From Rhodoferax sp. (GTDB lineage Bacteria; Pseudomonadota; Gammaproteobacteria; Burkholderiales; Burkholderiaceae_C): 64,000 nucleotides of DNA. The stretch covers positions 118,883 to 182,882 of the forward strand of contig NZ_JAMPYG010000004.1 of assembly GCF_023700745.1 (NCBI RefSeq), read 5' to 3'. Shown in pieces: positions 18,084-27,774 of the stretch. Both the position numbers and the translations under genes were made by a program. The notes below the pieces were generated by a model. That model was not told where the DNA came from. It ran no database searches and saw only the letters and a program-made list of their open reading frames with translations. Every line of letters begins with the position of its first letter. Within the stretch, counting starts at the first letter, position 1.

Positions 18084-18683
18084 ATGAATAATTCTGACGA
18101 ACAAAAGGCCATTGAAAAAAAAGCTTTACGCAAGCGGCTGATTGAGCAACGTTTGCGACTACCGGACCGCCAGCAGCGTGTTGCCATGCTGCAGCAGGTG
18201 CTGCGCATCTGGCTGGTGGGGCGTCCCGACACCGTGATTGGCGCGTATTGGCCCATCAAGGGGGAGTTTGACCCGCTGCCAGCCCTGCACCGCTGGAAAG
18301 AAGACGGCGAACTCATCGAGCAACAGCAACTGCGAAAAATAGGACTCCCGGTGGTGGACAAAGTTCACAAAACCATGGCCTTCCATACCTGGTACCCCGG
18401 TTGTCCGATGGAAGAAGACGCTTACGGCATCCCGAAACCCAAAGACACCGAGGTCATCACGCCCACACTGCTGTTTGTCGCCTGTGTCGGCTATGCCGCC
18501 GGCGGTTACCGTCTGGGTTATGGCGGCGGTTTTTATGACCGCACCCTGGCCAACATCAAGCCGCGTCCGTTCACCGTCGGCCTGGGCTTTGGCACCGACT
18601 TTTTGCCCGATTTTGAACCCGAACCGCACGACCTGCCGATGGACGCCATTCTGAACGATCACGGCGTGGTCTGGCCGGTCTAA
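18084..18683 (+). CDS. 5-formyltetrahydrofolate cyclo-ligase
   Basis: Converts 5-formyl-THF to 5,10-methenyl-THF using ATP. The family signature GYGGGFYDRTL lies near residue 150, with substrate-loop motifs IGAYWPIKGEFDP and ARHLLQ-like N-terminal helices. I start at ATG 18084 (199 aa), which fits the family length; the open frame extends upstream only as a shadow of the transglycosylase gene. It is followed by queA and tgt on the same strand. Confidence 0.9.
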   Translation: MNNSDEQKAIEKKALRKRLIEQRLRLPDRQQRVAMLQQVLRIWLVGRPDTVIGAYWPIKGEFDPLPALHRWKEDGELIEQQQLRKIGLPVVDKVHKTMAFHTWYPGCPMEEDAYGIPKPKDTEVITPTLLFVACVGYAAGGYRLGYGGGFYDRTLANIKPRPFTVGLGFGTDFLPDFEPEPHDLPMDAILNDHGVVWPV

Positions 18684-18746
18684 CGCAGCGACAATCGCGC
18701 TTGTTTTTTCTTTCTGGAGCGCAACGCCGCGCTCTTTGCCCGCCCC

Positions 18747-19823
18747 ATGTCCAATCCGCCTGATGCACACCGTCGCTACTGCCTGAGCGACTTTGACTTT
18801 GAACTTCCTGCCGGTCTGATTGCCCAGCATCCGACACCTGAACGCAGTGGCTCACGCCTGCTCGACGGCAGCGCCAGCGCGCCCACCGACCGGGTTTTCA
18901 GGGAATTGCCAGCACTGCTCAAGGCCGGCGACCTGCTGGTGTTCAACGACACCCGGGTCATGAATGCACGCCTGTTTGGCGAAAAAGCCAGCGGCGGCAA
19001 ACTCGAGTTGCTGATCGAGCGCGTGCTGGGCGGCAACCAGGTGGCGGCGCACCTGCGCGTCAGTAAAAAACCCGCCATTGGCGATACCGTCACACTCGTC
19101 AGCGCGCCCGGCCACCCCGAGCGTCTCAGCGCCACGCTGCTGGGCCGCTGGCCCGATGCACATGGCGCGCTGTTCCGCTTTGTGCTGGCCAACGACGCCG
19201 GCGATGACCCCTACACCCTGATGGCACGCCACGGCCACGTGCCGCTGCCGCCTTACATCACCCATGCCGACTCGGCCGAGGATGCCCAGCGCTACCAGAC
19301 CGTCTTCGCCAAAAACCTGGGCGCGGTTGCCGCCCCCACGGCGGCGCTGCATTTTGACGAAGCCCTGCTGGCGCAGCTTGACGCCGTGGGCGTGCAGCGC
19401 GCGCACGTCACGCTGCACGTGGGCGCGGGCACCTTCCAGCCGGTCAAGACAGAAGACCTGTCCGAGCACCAGATGCACAGCGAGTGGTATGAGGTGCCGA
19501 CAGCAACTCAACAGGCCATTGCCGACTGCCGCGCGCGCGGTGGTCGCATCATCGCGGTGGGCACCACCACGGTGCGCACGCTGGAATCCTGGGCCTCGAG
19601 TGGCCAGGTGAGCGGCGACACCAGCATCTTCATCACACCGGGGTTTGGCTTCAAGTTGGTGGACGCGCTGATCACCAACTTCCACCTGCCCAAGTCGAGC
19701 CTGATGATGCTGGTCAGCGCCTTTGCCGGCCACGAGCACATCATGGCGCTCTATGCCCATGCCATTCGCGAAAAATACCGTTTCTTCAGCTACGGTGACG
19801 CCATGCTGCTGACGCGCGCCTAA
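18747..19823 (+). CDS. queA: S-adenosylmethionine:tRNA ribosyltransferase-isomerase
   Basis: Transfers the ribose moiety of SAM to preQ1-modified tRNA to form epoxyqueuosine. The protein is full length (358 aa). Recognisable motifs are [37 protein letters not shown]-like [17 protein letters not shown] and [17 protein letters not shown] near the end. It precedes tgt by 21 bp, the usual queuosine operon order. Confidence 0.95.
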   Translation: MSNPPDAHRRYCLSDFDFELPAGLIAQHPTPERSGSRLLDGSASAPTDRVFRELPALLKAGDLLVFNDTRVMNARLFGEKASGGKLELLIERVLGGNQVAAHLRVSKKPAIGDTVTLVSAPGHPERLSATLLGRWPDAHGALFRFVLANDAGDDPYTLMARHGHVPLPPYITHADSAEDAQRYQTVFAKNLGAVAAPTAALHFDEALLAQLDAVGVQRAHVTLHVGAGTFQPVKTEDLSEHQMHSEWYEVPTATQQAIADCRARGGRIIAVGTTTVRTLESWASSGQVSGDTSIFITPGFGFKLVDALITNFHLPKSSLMMLVSAFAGHEHIMALYAHAIREKYRFFSYGDAMLLTRA

Positions 19824-21101
<1,278 letters not shown>

Positions 21102-21158
21102 AGTCGTCCCTGCGAATCATGGCATGAGACGCCATCGTGGCAAAAGGAGACCTGCGCT

Positions 21159-22427
21159 TTACTTGCCGGTGAAAACCGTCAGCACGCCGGTGTAGCCATA
21201 CAAGTGGTGACGGGCGATTTCACCACCGGCGAAAAAACCGACCAGCGGCACATCGCCCAGGGCACGGCGAATGATTTGCAACTCGGCACTGTCACCACCA
21301 AAATGGGCGCCGCCGCGGCCGGAACAGCTCACATAAATGGCGCCGGCAATGGCGCGCGCCGGGTGCGGCGCCGCCTCGGCTTCGGATTGCGCCAAGGCAG
21401 AGGCTGTTTCCAGCGCCTGTTCCTGCGGCTCCAGTTCCTCACGGATCTCGGCGCAAATGCGCATCAGGTCAGCACGCGCCGCCTGCACGTTGCGCTGGCA
21501 AAAGGCCAGCTCCATGCCCTCGGTCACCAAGTCGGCCACCGCCACACCGGCGCGCGCCGGGTCCAGGCCGATGAGGTGGCGCACCAGCACATCCGGGCCA
21601 AAATTGCCGGTACGCGTCACGGTGGGAGCTACATCGGTCAGGGTGGCGGGCTCGGTCAGTCCGACCAGCGTGGCGCGCACAGCTTGCAGCGCCTCACGCG
21701 GGGCGTCCAGCGACACCTTCAACTCGCGCAGCATCACCTCCAGCGCGGGCTCACCGTCCAGCGTCAACACGACGTTGCGCTCTGCGCTGGTAACCTGGTG
21801 CGCCCGGCTGATGGGCAGGCAGCCCTGCGTGACGCGCGACACCAGCGCCACTTCAGGGCCAAAAACCACCCCACTCAAGCCCCCACTGAACACGCCGCTG
21901 GCAGCCCCCTGTCCCTTGACATTGCCATTGCCCGAGACGGCGAATTGCACCGCCGCACCGCGGCTGGACGCCAGGCCGCCGAACACATAGCCGGAATCGG
22001 TGCGCTGGGCCAGTTCCCCGATCAGCTCGGCCACGTCAGGCGTTTGGCCGTCGGCATGCACCAGCGCGGTATCCGCCTCGAATGCCAGGCCCAGCGGCGC
22101 CACGCCGGAGAACACCCGGTACTGGTCACCGGGCAACTCAAGGAGCATCACCGCCAGTGCCGGCTCGTCAAAGTACTCGACGTTGTTGGCGGCAATGCCC
22201 ACGCCCACCGTGCCGGACCAGTCGGTGATCTCGGGCAATTCAGCGCTCAGGTGTTCCAGAATCTCCTGGGCATGGGCCGCATAATGGTCGGTGATGTAGA
22301 GCAACGCCAGGGTGGGGCTGCCGGCATAGCCGTGCAGCGCCATCTGGGCACGCAGCTGGGCCAGCACCAAGTTGGCCGCCATGCCCCACTGCGGGTGGGT
22401 GGCGTGGCCATAGGGAAACAACTTCAT
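21159..22427 (-). CDS. FIST domain signal-transduction protein
   Basis: A 422-aa protein with FIST N (about residues 30-235) and FIST C (about 250-400) domains, thought to bind small ligands such as amino acids. Motifs include GYVFGGLASSRG and GAIYVSCSGRG followed by GDVPLVGFFAGGEI. There is no fused kinase or methyl-accepting domain, signal peptide or membrane segment, so it would act as a free cytoplasmic sensor. It is convergent with tgt and lies 30 bp downstream of the phaM stop on the same strand. Confidence 0.85.
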   Translation of the reverse strand: MKLFPYGHATHPQWGMAANLVLAQLRAQMALHGYAGSPTLALLYITDHYAAHAQEILEHLSAELPEITDWSGTVGVGIAANNVEYFDEPALAVMLLELPGDQYRVFSGVAPLGLAFEADTALVHADGQTPDVAELIGELAQRTDSGYVFGGLASSRGAAVQFAVSGNGNVKGQGAASGVFSGGLSGVVFGPEVALVSRVTQGCLPISRAHQVTSAERNVVLTLDGEPALEVMLRELKVSLDAPREALQAVRATLVGLTEPATLTDVAPTVTRTGNFGPDVLVRHLIGLDPARAGVAVADLVTEGMELAFCQRNVQAARADLMRICAEIREELEPQEQALETASALAQSEAEAAPHPARAIAGAIYVSCSGRGGAHFGGDSAELQIIRRALGDVPLVGFFAGGEIARHHLYGYTGVLTVFTGK

Positions 22428-22457
22428 GCGCGGGACCTGCGATTCAAATTCCCGGGG

Positions 22458-23162
22458 TTAACGGCCCCGCGCGCTGGTTTTGGCAGCTGCTTTTTTGACC
22501 GCCTTGACCGGGGCTTTTTTGGCCGGGACCTTTTTGGCAGCCGTTTTTTTCCTGGCTGGCGACGTGGCGGTTTTTGCCGTTCCATTGCCGGCGCCTTTGC
22601 CCAAGTTCATGGCGGTCGCTTTGCCGGCTTCCTTCATGGCCCCTGCGGCAATATGCTGGAACTGCTGGGTGAGCGCCGTCCACAGCTGCATCGGGTCAAC
22701 CAGACCTGCGGCCCCTGCAGCGGGAGCCGGCGTCACGGCCGATTCTTCCCTCTTGTCAGCGACAGCCTGAGGTTTTTCTTCGGCCTTTGCCTCGACCTTG
22801 ACCTCGGCTTTTTCCGCAACTTGATCCTCACTGGCCACCGTGTCGGCCGCCTTGAGCTTGAATGCATTGGCCATGTCGCCCATGCTCAGGTTCATGCTTT
22901 TGAGTGTGGCCAGGGTGAGTTTTTGTACTTCAAGCGCTTGTACCGTGGCGCCCAGCGCCTTGGCGTTTTGATCGAGCCAGAAATGCACCGCCTTGAGTTC
23001 ACTGATGCGCTTGTCCAGTTCTTCTTCGTTGAGTGAAGGCGCAATCCAGCTGGACATGGTGGGCATTTGCGGCACGGCCTGTGTCGCGCCCTTGGCCAGA
23101 TTCTGCAAAAAATCAAACCCGGGGACAAATTTGCCAAAACCGGCGTTTTGTGAATCACTCAT
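22458..23162 (-). CDS. phaM: PhaM-type polyhydroxyalkanoate granule-associated protein
   Basis: PhaM proteins activate the PHB synthase and tether granules to the nucleoid through a basic tail. The 234-aa protein has the conserved N-terminal block (GKFVPGFDFLQNLAKG, then SWIAPSLNEEELDKRI and AVHFWLDQNAKALGATVQAL), a variable middle, and a lysine/alanine/proline tail of the histone H1 type (PARKKTAAKKVPAKKAP). The start has an AGGAG-type ribosome binding site. A phasin gene lies 6 kb away. Confidence 0.85.
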   Translation of the reverse strand: MSDSQNAGFGKFVPGFDFLQNLAKGATQAVPQMPTMSSWIAPSLNEEELDKRISELKAVHFWLDQNAKALGATVQALEVQKLTLATLKSMNLSMGDMANAFKLKAADTVASEDQVAEKAEVKVEAKAEEKPQAVADKREESAVTPAPAAGAAGLVDPMQLWTALTQQFQHIAAGAMKEAGKATAMNLGKGAGNGTAKTATSPARKKTAAKKVPAKKAPVKAVKKAAAKTSARGR

Positions 23163-23232
23163 ATTGCTCTCCTAAAGGGTGGTTGTCACGGCACAGGCGA
23201 CAGCTTACCCCATTGCCGCTCCAAACGAGGCG

Positions 23233-23754
23233 TTATTGCCGGGGAGCCGGCTGCATCCCCTGCATGTTGTGCATCGAATGGTCCATGGGCGCTGGCTTGA
23301 CCATGGCCCCGGGTGCTGTGGCCGCGACAGGCACCTTGATCTCTATCCGGCTTTCCACATCCTTGGCATCCTTGAACACCAGTGTCAGCGGCAGGGTGCT
23401 GTTCTTGAGCAACGGTTGCTTCAAGTCCATCAGCATGACGTGGTAGCCCCCGGGTTTGAGCTCGACGGCTTGACCCGCTGGCAGCGCCAGGCCACCTTTG
23501 ACCTCGGCCATTTTCATCACGCCGCCTTCCATCTTCATCTCGTGCACCTGCACCACGCCGGCCGCCGGGGAGACCACGCCGACCAGTTTGCCATCTGTTT
23601 TGGCAGTGAGCGTCATGAACGCGCCGGTCGCCATTTGACCTTTGACAGTGGCGCGTGCCCAAGCGGCTTGGACCTCAAGTGCGGCATCGGCAGCCATCGC
23701 ACCGGTCACAGTCGTGAACAAGACTGCAGCAGCCAGGAGGGAATTGATTTTCAT
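23233..23754 (-). CDS. Periplasmic copper chaperone PCuAC
   Basis: Binds Cu(I) and delivers it to CuA of cytochrome oxidase, often with SCO. A signal peptide covers about residues 1-21 (ends AMA). The methionine/histidine copper motif is visible as VHEMKMEGGVMKM followed by PGGYHVMLM. A Met/His-rich tail (MDHSMHNMQGMQ) gives possible extra copper sites. The cox cluster with SCO lies about 26 kb downstream, so the functional link is by family, not operon. Confidence 0.88.
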   Translation of the reverse strand: MKINSLLAAAVLFTTVTGAMAADAALEVQAAWARATVKGQMATGAFMTLTAKTDGKLVGVVSPAAGVVQVHEMKMEGGVMKMAEVKGGLALPAGQAVELKPGGYHVMLMDLKQPLLKNSTLPLTLVFKDAKDVESRIEIKVPVAATAPGAMVKPAPMDHSMHNMQGMQPAPRQ

Positions 23755-24033
23755 GGGGTTTCCTTTGGGTTTAATCAGTGCACTGGCGCAGAGACACGGT
23801 CAATGCCAGGACTGCCGTCCCAGCCGCGGGGCACAAAAAATCTTGATGGGGCCGACCGCCAGGCTGTCGCACTTGGCGCCGCTTTTGACAGGCAGTCAGT
23901 CAAGCCCAAACAGCGCCACGTGGGTCAGACTGGGTGTGTTGCGCAACGTGAGCAGGGAATTCATCGGGCGCGATTATGGCATTGACGCTGCACAGCAAGT
24001 CGTCCCTGCGTCGTGCCTGCTATTCTGTCGGCC

Positions 24034-24447
24034 ATGAACAGCTTATTTCACTTCGCCTTCAACGTCACCGATCTCGACCTCACGCGCCAGTTCTATGGCG
24101 GTGTGCTGGGCTGCCGCGAAGGCCGCAGCACGGCCACCTGGGTCGATTTTGACTTTTTTGGGCACCAGCTCTCGATGCATCTGGGCGAGCCTTTCAAGAC
24201 CTCACCCACCGGTCATGTGGGCGACCACCTGGTGCCCATGCCGCACTTTGGCCTGGTGCTGGCGCTGCCCGATTGGCAGGCGCTGGCGCAGCGCCTTGAG
24301 CAGGCCCGCATCGACTTCATCCTGCCACCGGAATTGCGTTTTGCCGGACAACCAGGTGAGCAATGGACGATGTTTTTTTGTGACCCATTTGGCAACCCGA
24401 TCGAGGTCAAGGGCTTTGCCGCGCTCGACACGCTGTACGCCAGTTGA
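24034..24447 (+). CDS. VOC (glyoxalase-fold) family protein
   Basis: Small metal-dependent dioxygenase/lyase-fold protein of unknown substrate. The paired beta-alpha-beta-beta-beta motif begins FHFAFNVTDLDLTRQFYGGVLG. The metal ligands are likely H4, a central histidine near HFGLVLALPD and E in GNPIEVKGF. The start at ATG 24034 gives 137 aa. A short reading frame begins directly after its stop. Confidence 0.85.
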   Translation: MNSLFHFAFNVTDLDLTRQFYGGVLGCREGRSTATWVDFDFFGHQLSMHLGEPFKTSPTGHVGDHLVPMPHFGLVLALPDWQALAQRLEQARIDFILPPELRFAGQPGEQWTMFFCDPFGNPIEVKGFAALDTLYAS

Positions 24448-24591
24448 ATGGCTCGCCATGCCATGAATTACACCTTCGATTCAGTCGCCTTTTTGCGGAG
24501 CCTGATCACCGATCCGGTTGGCAATAGCCCGGTCTTTACCAACGCCCTCACACACGTGGTATCCGAGCGACGCGCGCGCGTGAAGCTGTAA
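24448..24591 (+). CDS. Possible small protein, 47 aa, unknown
   Basis: An open frame from ATG 24448, immediately after the TGA of the VOC gene, to TAA 24591, ending 26 bp before the DUF3108 gene. The product begins MARHAMNYTFDSVAFLRSL and ends basic (VSERRARVKL). A second start is ATG 24463. There is no Shine-Dalgarno of note and no family I recognise. It fills an otherwise empty gap, which is the main reason to list it. Confidence 0.3.
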   Translation: MARHAMNYTFDSVAFLRSLITDPVGNSPVFTNALTHVVSERRARVKL

Positions 24592-24617
24592 CGCCAGAGC
24601 CAGTTGAAGCCTGCATC

Positions 24618-25730
24618 ATGACCTTGAAAACCTGGTTCAGCCTGGGCCTGCTGGTATTGCTGGTGCACCTGGTATTGCTGCAAAAAATCCCCCTGCATGT
24701 GCCTGCGTTGCCCCAGGAAGGCAGCTCCAGTTTTGCCACACGCACGGTCGTGCTGGCGACCTCCTCCAAACCAGCCCCGAGCAAAACGGTAGCCATTGAG
24801 GGCAAGCCAGCCCGGCGAACAGCCCCTAAACCGAAACCAGTACGCCAGCCAGTCACGGCGCCCGCGCCTTCAGTTCCGGCAGACATCAGTTCAGCCATGG
24901 CAGCAGCCGACACGACCGACACTGACGTGAATCCTGTTGTCGAACCCACGGCTGAGCCCATCGCCAGTCCGGCTTCAGCTCCGGCCAGTGTCCCCATCCC
25001 GGCAACAGAGCAGCCCCTTGTGAGCGCCGAGCCAGCGCCCGTGATGGAAGCAGGGCCCGTTCTGCCCGTTCAGGAAGTCGCCTTTCGCGCCGACGGTTTG
25101 CCGGGTTCCGTCAAACTGGTGTACCGGGTTGATGCCAACAAGTTCCCCTACACGCTGCGCAGCGAGCTGACCTGGCAGCACGATGAAAGCAGTTACCAGG
25201 CGCATCTGAGCATCAATGCTTTGGGGCAATCACGGGTGCAGACCAGCCGCGGAACGATTGATCAACTGGGTCTGGCGCCAGAGCGCTTCTCTGACAAATA
25301 CCGTAGCGAATTAGCCGCGCATTTCAACCGTGCGCAGGGTCTGGTGAGCTTCAGCGCCAATACCCCCAGCATTCCTTTGCAACCCGGCGCCCAGGATCGT
25401 CTGAGCGTGCTGGCGCAACTTGCGGCCCTGGTTGCCAGCGCGCCCCAGGGCTTCAGCCCCGGCACCACGCTGCAGGTGCAAACCATTGGCCCCAGAAGTG
25501 CTGACCTCTGGCTGTTCACGTTTGGCAACATGGAAACCCTGGAACTGCCCGGCGGGACCCAGCAGGGTTTGAAACTGGTACGCCAGCCACGTCAGATGTA
25601 TGACCAGAAACTCGAGGTCTGGCTGGCGCCCGGCCTGGCTTACCTGCCCGCACGTATCCGCATCACCGAAGCCAATGGTGATTACGTGGATCAAAAATGG
25701 GAAGCGACTGCAGCCACAGTCAGCCCTTGA
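24618..25730 (+). CDS. DUF3108 domain protein
   Basis: A 370-aa envelope protein of unknown function. An N-terminal hydrophobic segment (FSLGLLVLLVHLVLL) anchors it or serves as a signal. A proline/alanine-rich linker covers about residues 30-150. The DUF3108 region follows (KLVYRVDANKFPYTLRSEL, ALGQSRVQTSRG, RLSVLAQLAAL, LKLVRQPRQMYDQKLEVWL, YLPARIRITEANGDYVDQKW). Members of this family are common in betaproteobacteria and often sit near purine or cell-envelope genes. Confidence 0.8.
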   Translation: MTLKTWFSLGLLVLLVHLVLLQKIPLHVPALPQEGSSSFATRTVVLATSSKPAPSKTVAIEGKPARRTAPKPKPVRQPVTAPAPSVPADISSAMAAADTTDTDVNPVVEPTAEPIASPASAPASVPIPATEQPLVSAEPAPVMEAGPVLPVQEVAFRADGLPGSVKLVYRVDANKFPYTLRSELTWQHDESSYQAHLSINALGQSRVQTSRGTIDQLGLAPERFSDKYRSELAAHFNRAQGLVSFSANTPSIPLQPGAQDRLSVLAQLAALVASAPQGFSPGTTLQVQTIGPRSADLWLFTFGNMETLELPGGTQQGLKLVRQPRQMYDQKLEVWLAPGLAYLPARIRITEANGDYVDQKWEATAATVSP

Positions 25731-25787
25731 AATCCCGCAATTTGCAACCAGCTTCAAGATCATCTGGATTCATGGATAATTTGACGT

Positions 25788-26096
25788 ATGCACACGCTTT
25801 ACGACTCTGAGACCTATTCTGTTACCCACATGCTGGCCAATGCCGTCACGGCAGACGTTCAGCCGGATGACATGAAGGCGGGCGAGCAACTGCTGATCGT
25901 GCCGCAACTGGTACGCCACGGCTTTGAGATTGTCGACAAGCGCGCCAACAAGGAGGTGTACCTCGACGGCTCCTGGGCCGAGCTGTTTCAACAGCAAATT
26001 TCTGCATGGCAAACCAAAACGCCAACGCAGGAAGAGGTGGAAGACACGCTGGAGCAATATGCTGAACTGGCGCAGAACCCGGTCGTGATTCATTGA
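25788..26096 (+). CDS. DUF3567 family protein
   Basis: A 102-aa cytosolic protein of a betaproteobacterial family of unknown function. The order LYDSETYSV, RHGFEIVDKRANKEVYLDG, EEVEDTLEQYAELAQNPVVIH matches what I know of DUF3567. It stands alone between the DUF3108 and LysE genes on the same strand. Confidence 0.75.
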   Translation: MHTLYDSETYSVTHMLANAVTADVQPDDMKAGEQLLIVPQLVRHGFEIVDKRANKEVYLDGSWAELFQQQISAWQTKTPTQEEVEDTLEQYAELAQNPVVIH

Positions 26097-26179
26097 GCCA
26101 TCCATCCGTTGATTAGAGTGCCTGCCCTTGCCCCGAGCCAGCGTCCCATGGCGCAACCTGAACTCGGTGTGCACACCGC

Positions 26180-26791
26180 ATGAGCGGCGCAGAGATCACC
26201 GCATTGCTGCTGCTGTGCACAGCGGTGAGCTTCACACCCGGACCCAACACCACGCTCTCCACGGCACTGGCGGCCAACTTTGGCTTGCGTCGTGCGCTGC
26301 GTTTTGTGCTGGCGGTGCCGGTGGGCTGGGGCTTGCTGCTGAGCCTGTGCGCCAGCGGTGTGGGTGCGCTGGTGGTGAGCTTACCGCCGCTGCGCTTGGG
26401 CGTCAAAGGCGCAGGCGTGGCCTACCTGCTCTGGCTGGCCTGGAAGCTCTGGCAGGCCCACCAACTTTCTCAAGCCAATGCCAGGCAGCTTAACGTGAGC
26501 TTTTCGCAGGGCGTGATGCTACAGTTTCTCAACATCAAGGCCTGGATGCTGGCCCTCACCGTGGTGGCCGGCTGGCTGGCCGGACGCGCCGATCTCTGGG
26601 CGCGATTTGCGCTGGTATTGCCGGTGCTGCTGGCTTTTGCCTTGGCCAGCAACCTGAGCTACGCGTTGGTCGGCACACTCTTGCGCCAATGGCTGGCCGA
26701 CCCGGAACATGGCGGGCGGCGCTTGCGTTGGTTCAACCGCTGCATGGCGGCTGTACTGGTGGCCACCGCGCTGTGGATGGCTACGGTCTAG
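26180..26791 (+). CDS. LysE/RhtB family exporter
   Basis: Inner-membrane amino acid or metabolite exporter with about six membrane segments. The family signature SFTPGPNTTLSTALAANFG lies at residues 14-32. At 203 aa it is full length. The substrate is unknown. A DMT transporter and an aminotransferase follow on the same strand, which may suggest amino acid export or turnover. Confidence 0.88.
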   Translation: MSGAEITALLLLCTAVSFTPGPNTTLSTALAANFGLRRALRFVLAVPVGWGLLLSLCASGVGALVVSLPPLRLGVKGAGVAYLLWLAWKLWQAHQLSQANARQLNVSFSQGVMLQFLNIKAWMLALTVVAGWLAGRADLWARFALVLPVLLAFALASNLSYALVGTLLRQWLADPEHGGRRLRWFNRCMAAVLVATALWMATV

Positions 26792-26832
26792 GCCGACGGC
26801 ACCCGACCAATGAGCACATTCCTGTCAGCGCG

Positions 26833-27774
26833 ATGCCCACAAACGCCATGAGGCATGAAACTCTCGGCATGTGGCTGGGCGTGCTGGGCGTCGCGATCTT
26901 TGCGGTGACTCTGCCCATGACGCGGCTGGCCACAGGCACGGTGGAGGCACCCCAACTCTCCCCCTGGTTTGTCACCTTCGGGCGGGCAGCGCTCGCCGGA
27001 GCACTGTCGCTGGTGTTTCTGCTGGTGACCCGATCTGCTTTACCCACCGTCACGCAACGCAAATCACTGGGCATGGCACTGCTGGGCAACGCCATCGGCT
27101 ACCCGCTGTTGCTGGGTTTTGCACTGCGACAGGTCACTTCTGGCCACGCCGCCGTGATCACCGCGCTGCTGCCATTGACCACGGCGGCCATTGCCGCCTG
27201 GGTGCTGCACCAACGGGCACGCCTGGGTTTTTGGCTGTGTGCGGGTCTGGGGAGCGCGCTGGTGGTGGTGTTTTCACTGCTGCGCGCCCACCAGCAGGGT
27301 CACGGCTTTGGCTTCGAGTGGGCTGATTTGCTGCTGCTGGGTGCCGTGCTGGCAGCCTCCATGGGCTACGTGTACGGCGCGCAAGTCACCCACGCCCTGG
27401 GTGCCGAGCGCGTCATTTGCTGGGTCTGCGTGATGGCGCTGCCACTGACCGTGCCCGGTGCGCTGCTCACCTGGCCGGCGCACAGCGTCAACCCATCGGC
27501 CTGGTTGGGTCTGGTTTACGTGGGCGTGTTTTCCATGTGGGCGGGTTTTTTTGCCTGGTACCGCGGCATGGCGATGGGCGGCGCCCTGAAAGTGAGCCAA
27601 ACGCAACTACTACAACCCTTCTTGAGCATTCTGGCAGCCGTTCCCATCCTGGGTGAACCCCTGGAATGGGTAACATTGGCATTTGCACTCGCGGTGATGG
27701 CCACCGTGTTTTTGGGCAAACGTTTTTCTGCACCACCCCCTGTTTTTTCCAGAACCTCAAAGCCATCTTCATGA
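26833..27774 (+). CDS. DMT/EamA family transporter
   Basis: Drug/metabolite transporter of about ten membrane segments in two EamA repeats (residues about 15-150 and 165-300). The start at ATG 26833 gives 313 aa; the open frame upstream overlaps lysE in another frame. It ends in an ATGA overlap with the next gene, so it is translationally coupled to the aminotransferase. Substrate unknown. Confidence 0.88.
   Translation: MPTNAMRHETLGMWLGVLGVAIFAVTLPMTRLATGTVEAPQLSPWFVTFGRAALAGALSLVFLLVTRSALPTVTQRKSLGMALLGNAIGYPLLLGFALRQVTSGHAAVITALLPLTTAAIAAWVLHQRARLGFWLCAGLGSALVVVFSLLRAHQQGHGFGFEWADLLLLGAVLAASMGYVYGAQVTHALGAERVICWVCVMALPLTVPGALLTWPAHSVNPSAWLGLVYVGVFSMWAGFFAWYRGMAMGGALKVSQTQLLQPFLSILAAVPILGEPLEWVTLAFALAVMATVFLGKRFSAPPPVFSRTSKPSS

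Noticed and set aside
21102..21118. AAGTCGTCCCTGCG recurs near 23998-24011.
   Set aside because: A 14-mer match in this length of DNA is expected by chance, and there is no structure or shared context.
21204..23036. A 610-codon plus-strand frame opposite the FIST and phaM genes.
   Set aside because: It spans two well-supported minus-strand genes and shows no domain.
23755..24033. A possible short gene in the 279-bp gap between PCuAC and the VOC protein.
   Set aside because: Only a 22-codon minus-strand frame is open; no motif, no ribosome binding site and no conserved pattern that I recognise.
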